Below are positions 1-9,281 of a stretch of DNA of 64,000 bases, one piece after another. Positions within the stretch are counted from its first letter, which is position 1, and every line of letters begins with the position of its first letter. The notes beneath the pieces are model-generated. The model saw nothing but the letters and a program-made list of their open reading frames with translations. It was not told the origin of the DNA and did no database searches. The DNA is from CAADGY01 sp900696665 (GTDB lineage Bacteria > Acidobacteriota > Terriglobia > Bryobacterales > Bryobacteraceae), in NCBI GenBank assembly GCA_035063885.1, contig JAPSFM010000016.1, positions 14,450-78,449 on the forward strand, given 5' to 3'. Both the position numbers and the translations under genes were made by a program.

Positions 1-2
1 CG

Positions 3-788
3 GGCAGCACCGGTATCGATTCCGAGCACCTCAATGCCGCTCTGGCAGCGGCGGCGGGCGGCCGGACGCAGAGAAACATCAGCCCGCTGCTCGAACAGAT
101 CCGGCGGCGCAAAGACCCGGATGAACTGGAGTGCATACGCAGCGCTATCAGCCTGGCCGAGGCCGGATACAAGGCCATAAAGGCACGTCTCGAACTCGGC
201 ATGACAGAGTTCGAAGCGTATTCCATTATCCACGAGGCCATGGTTCGCACAGCCGGCACAGCCGTTGACCTTGGCGGCGATTTCGCCTGTGGCGAGCGTG
301 GAATAAAAGCTGGTGGGCCGCCAACGGACCGCAAAGTCCTGGCAGGCGATCTCTACATCTTCGATCTGTTCCCCACGCGGAACGGTTACTCGTGCGATCT
401 TTGCAGAACATTCGCTGTAGGCAAGCCCACGGAACTTCAGCAGCGGGCATGGTCGCACGTGATGGAGGCGCATCGCATCGCAGAGAGGGCCATCCGGCCA
501 GGCGCCCGCGGCCGTGATGTGTATGAGGCGATCCGCCGTCACATGGAAGCCTTCGAGCCCGCGCGAGGTTCCTTCTATCACCACGCCGGACACGGCCTGG
601 GGATGGACGCATGGGAGCGCCCCTGGTTGACTCCCGGTAGTGAAGACATCATCGAAGAAGGCGATGTAGTGGCGTGTGAGCCGGGTCTGTACGGCGAAAA
701 CCTGCAGGGAGGCATTCGCCTGGAACACAATTACCTGGTGGGAAAGAGTTCCGCTGTTCCGCTCGACACGTTCCCGATGGAACTATAG
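3..788 (+). CDS. M24 family metallopeptidase (Xaa-Pro aminopeptidase-like), 5' truncated by window edge
   Basis: The reading frame is open from base 3, so only the C-terminal 261 or so residues are visible; the start lies outside the window. The pita-bread metallopeptidase fold is recognisable from its five expected metal ligands in order: Asp in YIFDLFP, Asp in CDLCRTF, His in HHAGHGLG, Glu in ACEPGLYG and Glu in RLEHNYLV. The stretch RRRKDPDELECIR before the domain is typical of the linker helix in Xaa-Pro aminopeptidases and prolidases. It probably removes N-terminal residues ahead of proline, or splits X-Pro dipeptides, in the cytoplasm. It converges with the kinase gene 13 bp downstream. 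Creatinase-like activity is not excluded. Confidence 0.9.
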   Translation, partial: GSTGIDSEHLNAALAAAAGGRTQRNISPLLEQIRRRKDPDELECIRSAISLAEAGYKAIKARLELGMTEFEAYSIIHEAMVRTAGTAVDLGGDFACGERGIKAGGPPTDRKVLAGDLYIFDLFPTRNGYSCDLCRTFAVGKPTELQQRAWSHVMEAHRIAERAIRPGARGRDVYEAIRRHMEAFEPARGSFYHHAGHGLGMDAWERPWLTPGSEDIIEEGDVVACEPGLYGENLQGGIRLEHNYLVGKSSAVPLDTFPMEL

Positions 789-801
789 CGCCCTCCGCGC
801 A

Positions 802-3474
802 CTAGCGGAAATTCTCGATCATCATCAGGTCTGAATTCAACCGCTCCGGACGGGTATAGACGGCGACGCTCCCCGAACGGGAAATCGAAAAGCCGGCTGA
901 GCCGTCGAGCATCGGTTTTTCAAGTGAGAGGATCTGTGTGACGCTGCCCGTGGCAAGATTCTTCAGGCGCACGGGAATGTGGGACTCGCGCGGATTGGAG
1001 AAATCGGGCGCTAAAATCCCTCTCTCACTGAAACTCCAGTAGCCCATCCATACCGGCTCCCAAACGAGTGTTTCTTCGCCGCCTTCTACCGGTATGCGCC
1101 AGAGATCGCGCCGGTCGCGTGCCTTCATGTAATACACATAGCGCCCGTCGAGAGATTCCTGCGGTTCCTCACCGCCTCCTTTGGTAAGTTGCACGGGAGC
1201 CGGCCATTCCGCGGTGGCGGTGGCGGCGATACGCCAGATCTGCGGTGAGCCGGAACGGTCCGACATGAAATAGATCCATTCGCCGTTCTGTGACCAGCCG
1301 GGACGGGATTCCTGGGCGGCATCCGTTGTCAGGCGGCGGGGAACGCCACCATTCGATGCCACAACCCAAACATCGCGGTTGCCGCGATCCATGCTGTCAA
1401 ACGCAATCCAGCGGCCATCCGGAGACCACCGCGGACTTCCCGAGTACGCGTCACGGAATGAAGTCAGTTGACCAAGCTCCCCACCATCGATATCTGCTGT
1501 CCAGATTTCCGAGTTTCCCGTACGTGTAGAGGCGAAAACAACACGCTTCCCATCGGGCGAAACCTGCGGAGCCGTATCTACTTTGGTAGACACGATCACC
1601 GGAACCGGCGCCACCATGGAGCCGGTCGAAAATGCCTGACGCCAGATATTGATCTCTCGCACGTTGTGCTCGTAGACTAGCTGGTCCCGCCTGTTCCGCG
1701 AACCTGCCGGCGAAGAGTAAATCACAGGGAACCACGCGTCTCCCTCAGTTCCGGAAATCAGCCGGGGCGATCCTAATCCCGATTCTGTGGCGCTAATACG
1801 CCAGATCAGCGGAGTGCCGGAGCGGTTCGAGGAAAAGACAAGTTCGCGCCCGTCGCTTGTCCAGTCCACACCCCAAATCCGCTTTTCGTCGGCCGTTACC
1901 CGCCGAAGGCCGGAACCGTCGAAGCGCTGGATGTAAAGATCGGCGTTGGAGCTTGTCGACCAGCGAGCCAGTGCGAGGCGCGTTCCATCAGGCGAGGGTG
2001 TGGCGACCGTATCCCCGAGGGCGGTTTCAGGCGGCCTGGAGAGCCGTGTTTTGTTTCCGGTGGCGACATGAATCAGAAACGCGGACAGTGGCGATTTGTC
2101 ACTCTCGCGATCGATCGCTACCAGAGAGTCCCCATCATGCGACCAGGCCAGCAGGCGGACCTGCGAGTAGAACGGCGGAGGGAAAGCGAGATCGGCCAGC
2201 TTGCGCTCCGGTCCGCCTAGCGGAGAAACCAGCCGAATCTCCGCAGACCGGCCCGACCGCCGCACGAATGCGACAATACGCCCGTCGGGCGACCAGGCGG
2301 GCGACAGGTCTTCGCCCGGATCGGTGGTGAGCCGCAAAGCCATGCCACCATTAATCAAGCGGACGTAGATATCCACGTTGTCCTGGTCTGGACCATTCCA
2401 ACTGAACGCCATCTGGCTGCCGTCCGGCGAGAAGGTGACGCGGCTCTCATTACCCGGATAGGTCGTCAGCGGCACTACACGCACGGTGGGCGACTGTTCG
2501 GAGCCGGCGCGAACAACCCACCAGGCGAAAAAGCCCGCCAGAAAGGCGAGCACGCCCAAACCTGCGTAAATCCACTTCTGGCGGGACGGCGGTTTCGGAG
2601 GCGGCGGAGGCGCAAGTTTCCCCGAATCGGATTCTTCACGGATTTCGTCAAGGGCCACTTTCAGGTCAGCCATGGTTTGAAACCGCTTGGCCGGCTGTTT
2701 GCGCAGGCATCGCATGATTATGCGCTCCAGTTCGCGCGGCACATCGTCACGGACCTGCGTGACGGGAACCGGTTCGCTTCGGACAATGGCAGCGAGCGTA
2801 GCTAACCGGGAGTTGCCGCTGAACGGCTTCCGTCCCGTGACCATTTCATACAACAACGCACCGAAGCTGAAGATATCAGAACGCGAATCGATGGGCCGCC
2901 CTTCCGCCTGTTCGGGAGACATATAGGAAAGCGTGCCCAGCACCACGCCCTCGCGCGTATGGGGAACCTCTTCCATGGCCCCGGAGCTTGCATCCGCGCT
3001 CAAGAAAAGCCGCTTGGCAAGACCGAAGTCGAGAACCTTCACCATGCCACGCCCGTTCACCAGGACGTTACGCGGCTTGATATCGCGGTGCACGATCCCT
3101 GCCGAGTGCGCCGCCGCCAGCGCATCAGCAATCTGTACCGCATACTTCAGCGCCGTATCGTAGCGGAGCCCGTGAGAGCCGATCATCTCATCGAGCGTTT
3201 TGCCATCCACGTACTCCATGGCGATGAAATCCGAACCGTCTTCGGTTCCGACTTCATAGATCGTGATGATGTTGGAGTGATTCAGGGCCGAAGCCGAACG
3301 CGCCTCCTGCGCAAAACGCATTCTGCCCTCAGAATCGAGAGCGTTTATGTCGGACAAAACCTTCAACGCCACGAAACGGTCCAGGTGCGTGTCGCGGGCT
3401 TTGTACACCACGCCCATCCCGCCCTCGCCGAGTTTATCGACGATTTCGTAATGTGAAATCGTCCGCGCGCGCAT
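802..3474 (-). CDS. Membrane Ser/Thr protein kinase with C-terminal WD40-like (PD40) beta-propeller
   Basis: An 890-residue Hanks-type kinase. The catalytic domain covers about residues 8-280: Gly-rich loop LGEGGMGVVYKA, Lys38 in VALK, catalytic HRDIKPRN at 129-136, DFG at 149-151 and SPEQAEG near 187. A Pro-rich linker (289-296) leads to one transmembrane helix (about 301-321). The remaining 560 or so residues hold repeated SPDG blocks typical of TolB/PD40 beta-propeller repeats, predicted to lie outside the membrane as sensor or scaffold. This architecture is expanded in Acidobacteriota. The start is supported by an AAAGGAA Shine-Dalgarno element just upstream. The gene stands alone. Substrate and ligand cannot be read from sequence. 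Confidence 0.93.
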   Translation of the reverse strand: MRARTISHYEIVDKLGEGGMGVVYKARDTHLDRFVALKVLSDINALDSEGRMRFAQEARSASALNHSNIITIYEVGTEDGSDFIAMEYVDGKTLDEMIGSHGLRYDTALKYAVQIADALAAAHSAGIVHRDIKPRNVLVNGRGMVKVLDFGLAKRLFLSADASSGAMEEVPHTREGVVLGTLSYMSPEQAEGRPIDSRSDIFSFGALLYEMVTGRKPFSGNSRLATLAAIVRSEPVPVTQVRDDVPRELERIIMRCLRKQPAKRFQTMADLKVALDEIREESDSGKLAPPPPPKPPSRQKWIYAGLGVLAFLAGFFAWWVVRAGSEQSPTVRVVPLTTYPGNESRVTFSPDGSQMAFSWNGPDQDNVDIYVRLINGGMALRLTTDPGEDLSPAWSPDGRIVAFVRRSGRSAEIRLVSPLGGPERKLADLAFPPPFYSQVRLLAWSHDGDSLVAIDRESDKSPLSAFLIHVATGNKTRLSRPPETALGDTVATPSPDGTRLALARWSTSSNADLYIQRFDGSGLRRVTADEKRIWGVDWTSDGRELVFSSNRSGTPLIWRISATESGLGSPRLISGTEGDAWFPVIYSSPAGSRNRRDQLVYEHNVREINIWRQAFSTGSMVAPVPVIVSTKVDTAPQVSPDGKRVVFASTRTGNSEIWTADIDGGELGQLTSFRDAYSGSPRWSPDGRWIAFDSMDRGNRDVWVVASNGGVPRRLTTDAAQESRPGWSQNGEWIYFMSDRSGSPQIWRIAATATAEWPAPVQLTKGGGEEPQESLDGRYVYYMKARDRRDLWRIPVEGGEETLVWEPVWMGYWSFSERGILAPDFSNPRESHIPVRLKNLATGSVTQILSLEKPMLDGSAGFSISRSGSVAVYTRPERLNSDLMMIENFR

Positions 3475-3574
3475 TGATTCCTTTCAGGATACCAATCACC
3501 GTGTTGCAACTGGGTGCTGGAGACAGCCCGGTCTCACCCGCTCGAACACGCCGCAAGCGCCAGGAGAACAGAGA

Positions 3575-5998
3575 TCAGAAGGCCTTCAATTCTACTATGG
3601 TAGCGCCGGAGCCGCCCTCGCTTGGCGGCGCCGGATAAAACTTTTCGGCATACGGGCTGTTGGTAAGGAACTCCGAGACGGCACGTTTCAACACGCCCAT
3701 TCCATGTCCGTGCACTATACGAACACGCTGCACGCCGGCCAGCGCCGCGCTATCCAGGAATTTGTCGATCGCATCGATAGCTTCCTCTGCGCGCATTCCG
3801 ATGACGTTAATTTCCCGCTGAAGCACATTCCAGGTGGGACCCTGTTGAAACGAAATGTTCTTGGGGAGCCGCGCCCCCTCGTCCGCTTCAGGCAACACCT
3901 CGGTGACGTCGCCGGCCGCCGCCTGCATCTTCATGAAGCCGATCTCGACTTCGATCATGTCGTGTGGCAGCAGGCGGCGCACCCGCGCGATCTCGCTTAC
4001 TCCGGCGAGGCGAACCCGTGCTCCTTCTTGGATTCTGGCCTTCGGCGCAACCTGTGCCGGTTGCGTTTCGTCCTGTGCACTCAGCACCGTAGCCCGGAAC
4101 TCTTCTTCAAATTCGCGCCGGGTTCGAGCCACTTGCCGCTTAGCCTGCGCGGCCGCTTTGCGCTGTTCCGCAGTCTGGAGAAACCGGTCGATCGCTTGCG
4201 TGGCGTGGCTTTCGAACTCTTTCATGAGAGCGTCGCATCGCCGCTCCAGTTCCCGCAGCTTGGCAGCCTGCTTCTGTTGCCACTCCTTCACCGTCGACCG
4301 CTCACGAGCCGCCAACGCTTCGCGCTCTTCCTGTAACTGCTTTTCGGTCTGGCTGACGGCCTCGATGCGCTTGTGGATCTCATCCAGGAAGCGGGCGACA
4401 TCGCGGCCGCTGCCGCTCATCGATGCCCGGGCGCTTTCGATAATTTCCGCGGGCATCCCGAGACGCGCCGCGATATCAAGTCCCGCCGACTTGCCCGGTG
4501 CGCCCAACTGCAACCGGTAAGTAGGCTCCAGTGTGTTTTCGTCGAAGCCCATGGACCCGTTTAGCACGCCTTCCGTGTTGGCGCCGTAAATCTTCAGAGC
4601 CAGCAGGTGCGTCGATGCGATGGCAAATGCGCCGGCTTTGCGGAAGTGCTCTAGGACCGCGACGCCCAGGGCGCCTCCTTCTTCCGGGTCCGTGGCTCGC
4701 CCGAGCTCGTCCAACACAACGAGAGAATCCGGCGTCACTTCTTCCACCATGTCGCGTATGCGTGCGATGTGCGCCGAGAACGTGCTCAAGCTTTCCTGAA
4801 TTGATTGCTGGTCGCCGATATCGGCCAGCACGCGATCGAAGATGGGAAACTCGGCCTGGGCGCAAGTGACCGGCAAGCCTGCCTGGGCCATCAGGGTAAG
4901 CAAGCCCACCGTTTTCAGCGTGACCGTCTTTCCACCGGTGTTCGGTCCACTGACCAACAGAGTGCGGCAGTTGCCGTCCATCTTTGCGGAGAAGGGTACT
5001 GCGTACCGGTGCTGGCGCTTCAGCACATCTTCGAGCAGAGGATGGCGAGCGTCCTCCAATACCAGGCGCCGCTCCGACGGCGGGCTGAAATGCGGAACCA
5101 CGGCCCCGAAATCGAGTGCGAACTGCGCCTTGGCAAACAAGAGCTCCAGTTCTCCGAAAACCTGTGCCGTTTGCGTGATGGCGGATGCGTGCATACGCAG
5201 ACGCTCCGTCATTTCACGCAGGATTCGATGCACTTCCCGAAGTTCTTCTTCGGAAAGCCGGACCAGCTCGTTATTCAAGTGGATTGTTGCCAGCGGTTCA
5301 ACAAACAGCGTGTGTCCACTAGCGCTTGAACCATGGATGACTCCCTCCACCTTTCGCTGCTGGCCGGCGATGAGAGGCACGACAAATCGATCATTTCGAA
5401 TGGTGACGAACTCTTCCTGGAGGATCCCTTCCTCACGATGCGCGCGGAGGAACCGTTCGAGCGATTCCTGTATGCTTTTCCGCTGCCGCTCTATCTCCCG
5501 CCGCAGTCGTGCCAGTGCGACGCTGGCATGATCGGCCACGGTGCCGTCGGGGAGAATCTTGCCCGACAAGTCGGCGAGAACCGGACGGAACTCGCTGATT
5601 TGAGCGCCTCGCGCACCTAATCTCGGGAAGCGTCCCTCCACCGCCATCAGCAGGCCGCGGGCCTCGGCAGCCCGTCCCAGTACGTCCGTCAGCGCGGCGA
5701 TCTCCTTGGTCTCCAGAACGGCGCCTTCCATGGAAACCTTGCGTATCGCCATCGCGGCATCGGGCAAGTCGAAACGGATACGAACCGCGGCACCGCGCAC
5801 GGCCGGCTGCGGTTTCCGCGCGGCCTCCAGATAGCCGATTGCTTCACGAACTTCCGCATGCATCTCCTCGAGAAGGAGACGGTCCGTTCCCGGAGCCACC
5901 TTTTCCAGTTCCGCTCGCCCGAATTCGCTCGCGAGATACCGCGACAGGATTTGGCGCAAGGACTCGAATTCCAGTAGATCCGCGCTTGAGTGAATCAT
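3575..5998 (-). CDS. mutS2: MutS2-family ATPase with C-terminal Smr domain
   Basis: About 807 residues. The start is placed at the ATG that overlaps the NUDIX stop (ATGA, 5995-5998), because residues after it (MIHSSADLLEFESL) match MutS2 N-termini and the 51-codon upstream extension does not. Walker A is GPNTGGKT and Walker B is LVVLDELGRATDP, followed by a long Glu/Arg-rich coiled coil. The last 80 or so residues are an Smr domain with HGHGMGVLK, but the usual LDLRG motif reads INVIGMR. MutS2 proteins act on branched DNA or collided ribosomes rather than in mismatch repair. It is the last gene of a minus-strand run and coupled to the NUDIX gene. Confidence 0.94.
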   Translation of the reverse strand: MIHSSADLLEFESLRQILSRYLASEFGRAELEKVAPGTDRLLLEEMHAEVREAIGYLEAARKPQPAVRGAAVRIRFDLPDAAMAIRKVSMEGAVLETKEIAALTDVLGRAAEARGLLMAVEGRFPRLGARGAQISEFRPVLADLSGKILPDGTVADHASVALARLRREIERQRKSIQESLERFLRAHREEGILQEEFVTIRNDRFVVPLIAGQQRKVEGVIHGSSASGHTLFVEPLATIHLNNELVRLSEEELREVHRILREMTERLRMHASAITQTAQVFGELELLFAKAQFALDFGAVVPHFSPPSERRLVLEDARHPLLEDVLKRQHRYAVPFSAKMDGNCRTLLVSGPNTGGKTVTLKTVGLLTLMAQAGLPVTCAQAEFPIFDRVLADIGDQQSIQESLSTFSAHIARIRDMVEEVTPDSLVVLDELGRATDPEEGGALGVAVLEHFRKAGAFAIASTHLLALKIYGANTEGVLNGSMGFDENTLEPTYRLQLGAPGKSAGLDIAARLGMPAEIIESARASMSGSGRDVARFLDEIHKRIEAVSQTEKQLQEEREALAARERSTVKEWQQKQAAKLRELERRCDALMKEFESHATQAIDRFLQTAEQRKAAAQAKRQVARTRREFEEEFRATVLSAQDETQPAQVAPKARIQEGARVRLAGVSEIARVRRLLPHDMIEVEIGFMKMQAAAGDVTEVLPEADEGARLPKNISFQQGPTWNVLQREINVIGMRAEEAIDAIDKFLDSAALAGVQRVRIVHGHGMGVLKRAVSEFLTNSPYAEKFYPAPPSEGGSGATIVELKAF

Positions 5999-6504
5999 AG
6001 AAAACGCAGGTTGCTCCGTTCCCGAAAACCTTTCTGGATCACTTCCAGTGTGCCTTCGGTGAGCTTGTAGAGGGACAGTTCCCGCTCGGCTACCCAGCTT
6101 GCATTCGAGACATCGTCGGCAGGCTGGAGTTGTCCGGCGGCGGGCCGGCAAATGTAATCGACGAGAACATAGTGGTATTCCGGTGCGCCCTCCGCATCGT
6201 GCATAATCCGTTCGAAAATCTCCACCACGGCCAGAGCCTTCACGCGCAGTCCGGTTTCCTCCAGCACCTCGCGCTGCACGGCTTCGATCAGCGTTTCTCC
6301 GACCTCCACGACGCCGCCGGGCAGCGACCAGTATCCACGGAGAGGCTCGCGGCCGCGTTCCACCAGAAGGATTCGATTGCGCCGGAAAACCAGCGCGCCG
6401 ACACCGAGGATGGGGCGTTTGGGGTATCGCCTGCTGTCCTGGACTTTGGAGCTACGCGGCACCGTTAGCAAGCGGAAACCACTACGGCACCGCGCCCCGG
6501 ACAT
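5995..6504 (-). CDS. NUDIX hydrolase
   Basis: A 169-residue protein with a complete Nudix box at about residues 63-86 (GGVVEVGETLIEAV followed by REVLEETGL), matching GX5EX7REUXEEXGU. It should hydrolyse a nucleoside diphosphate linked to another moiety; the substrate cannot be assigned, although the short form resembles ADP-ribose/MutT-like enzymes. The N-terminal 30 residues are Arg-rich and overlap the end of the SMP-30 gene, so a downstream GTG or TTG could be the real start. Its stop overlaps the mutS2 start (ATGA), implying translational coupling. Confidence 0.88.
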   Translation of the reverse strand: MSGARCRSGFRLLTVPRSSKVQDSRRYPKRPILGVGALVFRRNRILLVERGREPLRGYWSLPGGVVEVGETLIEAVQREVLEETGLRVKALAVVEIFERIMHDAEGAPEYHYVLVDYICRPAAGQLQPADDVSNASWVAERELSLYKLTEGTLEVIQKGFRERSNLRFL

Positions 6505-7342
6505 CCAGGCGCACGCGGTACACCGACGTTTGCGCTGTAATGTAGAGCGTCATGAGATCGGGATCGCCGAACGTGCAGTTGGTGGGGCGTTCCGCGATTT
6601 TAATGGTTTCGAGCAGCTTGCCCTCGGGCGTATAAACCGCGACTCCTTTGGCTGTGATGTAGATGTTGCCCTTCTCGTCCACTGCAATTCCGTCCGGCAC
6701 GCCATCGATACCGGAGATCAGCACCCGCTCGCCCGACACAGTTCCACGGCGGTCCACTTGGTAGGCGCGCAGGTTCCGCTCGTCGGAATTAGCTACGTAG
6801 AGGATTTTGCCGTCCGGCGATAATCCTATGCCATTTGGACGGCCGGATGGCCTGGCGATCAGTTCCATTTCCCCTTTCGAACTGATGTGGTATACACCGT
6901 AGAAATCCAACTCTCGCGTGTCCGCCTGGTTTCCGAAAGCCGGGTCGGTAAAGTAAATATGCCCATCGCGGCGGACGACAATATCGTTCGGCGCATTAAG
7001 CCTCTTGCCCTGCCAGCGTTCGGCGAGGACCTCGATTTTTCCATTCTTGTCTGTTCGCGTGACGCGCCGTGTACGGCTTTCGCAGGTGTAGAGACGCCCT
7101 CTTGTGTCAAACGTATTGCCGTTGGCGCCGTGGGAGTCTTCCCGGAAAACGTCTACACCCTTTCCGGGAACCAGGCGATGGATTTTGTCCGCGGGGACGT
7201 CGCTGAATAACAGGAATCCTTCGCGGGACCACGCCGGACCTTCTGTGAACTGGTGGCCGGCAGAGACCTTTTCCACCTTGATATTGGAAAAATCCTGCGC
7301 CTGTGCCGATACGCAAACGAGTAGGGCCACCACCAATCTCAT
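6482..7342 (-). CDS. SMP-30/gluconolactonase-family secreted lactonase
   Basis: The start is set at the ATG beginning MRLVVALLVCVSAQAQ, a short signal peptide; 45 upstream codons (Arg/Pro-rich) are dropped. The 286-residue product is a six-bladed propeller of the SMP-30/gluconolactonase/LRE type: FTEGPAW near the N-terminus (Glu metal ligand), NAPNDIVV in the middle (Asn ligand) and PDGIAVDEKGNIY (Asp ligand). Family members hydrolyse sugar lactones or related esters with a divalent metal. Export suggests a role on extracellular or periplasmic sugar acids. A TATACC hexamer 9 bp upstream of the ATG fits a leaderless promoter. Confidence 0.88.
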   Translation of the reverse strand: MRLVVALLVCVSAQAQDFSNIKVEKVSAGHQFTEGPAWSREGFLLFSDVPADKIHRLVPGKGVDVFREDSHGANGNTFDTRGRLYTCESRTRRVTRTDKNGKIEVLAERWQGKRLNAPNDIVVRRDGHIYFTDPAFGNQADTRELDFYGVYHISSKGEMELIARPSGRPNGIGLSPDGKILYVANSDERNLRAYQVDRRGTVSGERVLISGIDGVPDGIAVDEKGNIYITAKGVAVYTPEGKLLETIKIAERPTNCTFGDPDLMTLYITAQTSVYRVRLDVRGAVP

Positions 7343-7350
7343 AGTCGTAT

Positions 7351-7356
7351 GGTATA
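7351..7356 (-). promoter_or_regulatory. -10-like box TATACC ahead of the SMP-30 gene
   Basis: The hexamer would place the transcript start two bases before the ATG at 7342, with no room for a Shine-Dalgarno site. No clear -35 is seen. Confidence 0.4.
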
Positions 7357-7382
7357 CGAGGCCGCCATCGGCAGTCCGGTCT

Positions 7383-8471
7383 TTAGACGCCTGGCGGTGT
7401 GGCGGCGGTGCTGTGCGATTCGCGGTGCGGCCGTTCGTGGCCGCGGTCGGCCGGGGACGTCTTTTCATACACCGCATGCGTGCGCTCGTCGAAACGGCCG
7501 AAAATCATCTTGCCCGCCGTAGTTTGCAGAACGCTGGTGACGGTGATGTCGATCGTCTTCGAGATCATGCGTTTGGCGTTATCTACCACCACCATGGTTC
7601 CGTCGTCGAGGTACGCGACGCCCTGGTTGTACTCCTTGCCTTCTTTGAGGATGAACACTCGCATGAGTTCACCGGGCAGCACGATGGGCTTGAGGGCGTT
7701 GGCGAGTTCGTTGATATTCAGAACTTCCACTCCATGTAACTGCGCCACCTTGTTAAGGTTGAAATCGTTGGTGACGATCTTGCAATCGTAGAGTTTTGCG
7801 AGTTCGATCAACTTCATATCCACATCGCGCACGTGTGGAAAGTCGTCCTCCAGGATTTGCACGTTAAGTTCGGAAATCTTTTGGATCCGTTGAAGAATGT
7901 CCAGGCCACGGCGTCCCCGGTTTCGCTTCATGGAGTCGGCCGAATCGGCGACAAGTTGCAATTCCCGCAAGACAAATTGCGGGATTACGAGCGTGCCATC
8001 CAGGAAGCCGGTTTCCGCGATATCGGCAATACGTCCATCAATGATCACACTAGTGTCCAGAATTTTAAAGGAGTGCTTGCTGGATTTTTCTCCGCCGAAG
8101 AGCCCGCCGAAAGCGGCGAGGTTTAACATGTCTCCTTTGTTTGCGCCAACCACCAAGCCGACATACGCCATCCACAGCAAGATGCCCAACTGGATAAACG
8201 GGATTGTGCCAGTCTGAGAAGGGAACGAACGGTCCAGAATCAGTGAGATCAGAAAAGCTCCCAAAATTCCCAATACGGAGCCGACAGCCGCGCCCATCAA
8301 ACGTTTCAGACTTACCTGCTTCAGCCGGATCTCAAAGAAAACAATTCCGATTCCGAGTATTAGACCTAAGCCGGCACCCACTGCGGAAGGCAACTCAAAG
8401 GGTCGAAGAAAAAACGCCGATATTGCCAGGACAACTACGAAAAGGATTCGAATTATCAGGAGATCATTCAC
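7383..8471 (-). CDS. YacL-like membrane PIN-TRAM domain protein
   Basis: A 362-residue protein. The N-terminal 120 or so residues contain about four transmembrane helices (two before residue 46, two between about 60 and 110). A PIN domain follows at about 135-255 with acidic residues in ILDTSVIIDGRIADI and IVTNDFNL. A TRAM-like RNA-binding segment lies at about 265-330 (GVAYLDDGTMVVVDNAKRMI). This is the architecture of Bacillus YacL and actinobacterial relatives, presumed membrane-anchored RNases; the RNA target is unknown. The last 25 residues are His/Arg-rich and poorly conserved in character. It is the first gene of the run leading to SMP-30, 40 bp downstream. Confidence 0.9.
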   Translation of the reverse strand: MNDLLIIRILFVVVLAISAFFLRPFELPSAVGAGLGLILGIGIVFFEIRLKQVSLKRLMGAAVGSVLGILGAFLISLILDRSFPSQTGTIPFIQLGILLWMAYVGLVVGANKGDMLNLAAFGGLFGGEKSSKHSFKILDTSVIIDGRIADIAETGFLDGTLVIPQFVLRELQLVADSADSMKRNRGRRGLDILQRIQKISELNVQILEDDFPHVRDVDMKLIELAKLYDCKIVTNDFNLNKVAQLHGVEVLNINELANALKPIVLPGELMRVFILKEGKEYNQGVAYLDDGTMVVVDNAKRMISKTIDITVTSVLQTTAGKMIFGRFDERTHAVYEKTSPADRGHERPHRESHSTAATPPGV

Positions 8472-8689
8472 ACTGCCACCTTTCGTTCAAGGGAAAATCA
8501 CATAAAGCACACTTCTCCCCCGCATCTCTAGCGTAACGAGTATAACATTGGGGCAGAGCAATTCCCACCTGCAGAGTTAGATGCGTGTGCGCCGGGCTCT
8601 GATAGCCAAGGAAGCAATGAAGGAGTCCGCCGTGGAAAGGTGCAACAAGGGGAGCGTGGTGACGGTTATCGCTTTGTGGGCTTGAAGAG

Positions 8690-9091
8690 CTACAGAGCCT
8701 TGGCCAGTTCTTCGGCAAAAGCGCTCTGCGGACCGGACGGCCCTCGTGCAATGCGTTTGTGCTTCTTTCCTCCGCGGCGGGCCTTGTCGGCCGCCGGTAC
8801 GGGCTGGGCGCCTGGCTTGACACCTATCTGGCCTTTAGGCCGCGGTGGCTGCGCGGGATTCGCGCGAAGCAACCGGTCCTCGAGAGGCGCCCGGTCGAAC
8901 CGCTTGATGATGGATTGCATCTCTTCCGCGTTGGGCGCGTCGATAAAGGCGAAACCTTTGGATTCCTGAGTCTCGGGGTTTCGGATCACCTTGACCGCAT
9001 CAGCAACAAGGCTCTCCGCCATCAGCCACGATTTAATATCGTCAGCCGTAACCCAGGTGGGTAAATTTCCGAGGAAAACAGTAAAACTCAT
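8690..9091 (-). CDS. RRM-domain RNA-binding protein
   Basis: A 133-residue protein with a single RNA recognition motif: RNP2 is VFLGNLP at residues 5-11 and RNP1 is KGFAFIDA at about 45-52. The C-terminal third is basic and low in complexity (KARRGGKKHKRIARG). Bacterial RRM proteins of this size resemble cyanobacterial cold-inducible Rbp proteins and probably act as single-stranded RNA chaperones in the cytoplasm. Flanking gaps of 218 and 190 bp suggest its own transcription unit. Its target is unknown. Confidence 0.88.
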   Translation of the reverse strand: MSFTVFLGNLPTWVTADDIKSWLMAESLVADAVKVIRNPETQESKGFAFIDAPNAEEMQSIIKRFDRAPLEDRLLRANPAQPPRPKGQIGVKPGAQPVPAADKARRGGKKHKRIARGPSGPQSAFAEELAKAL

Positions 9092-9281
9092 TCTCTGGTG
9101 TGAATCACTCCGTCTTTGGGAATTGTTGGGACCTGAAGGCTGGGCTCCATGCGAGCATTACTATCGTAGCATACGTAAATCGAAGCGAGCAAACGAAAAC
9201 ACCCACTTTCAGACAAACCAGTCGTATCTAGGTAAGGTGTCCGAAGCGCCCGAATACGGTGAACGCCGATGGCGGATAATG

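Noticed and set aside
8560..8680. Strings resembling parts of 4.5S/SRP RNA (GCGTGTGCGCCGGG, AAGGAAGCA)
   Set aside because: The universal GGAAGGAAGCAGC tetraloop region is missing and order is wrong; no stable fold was seen.
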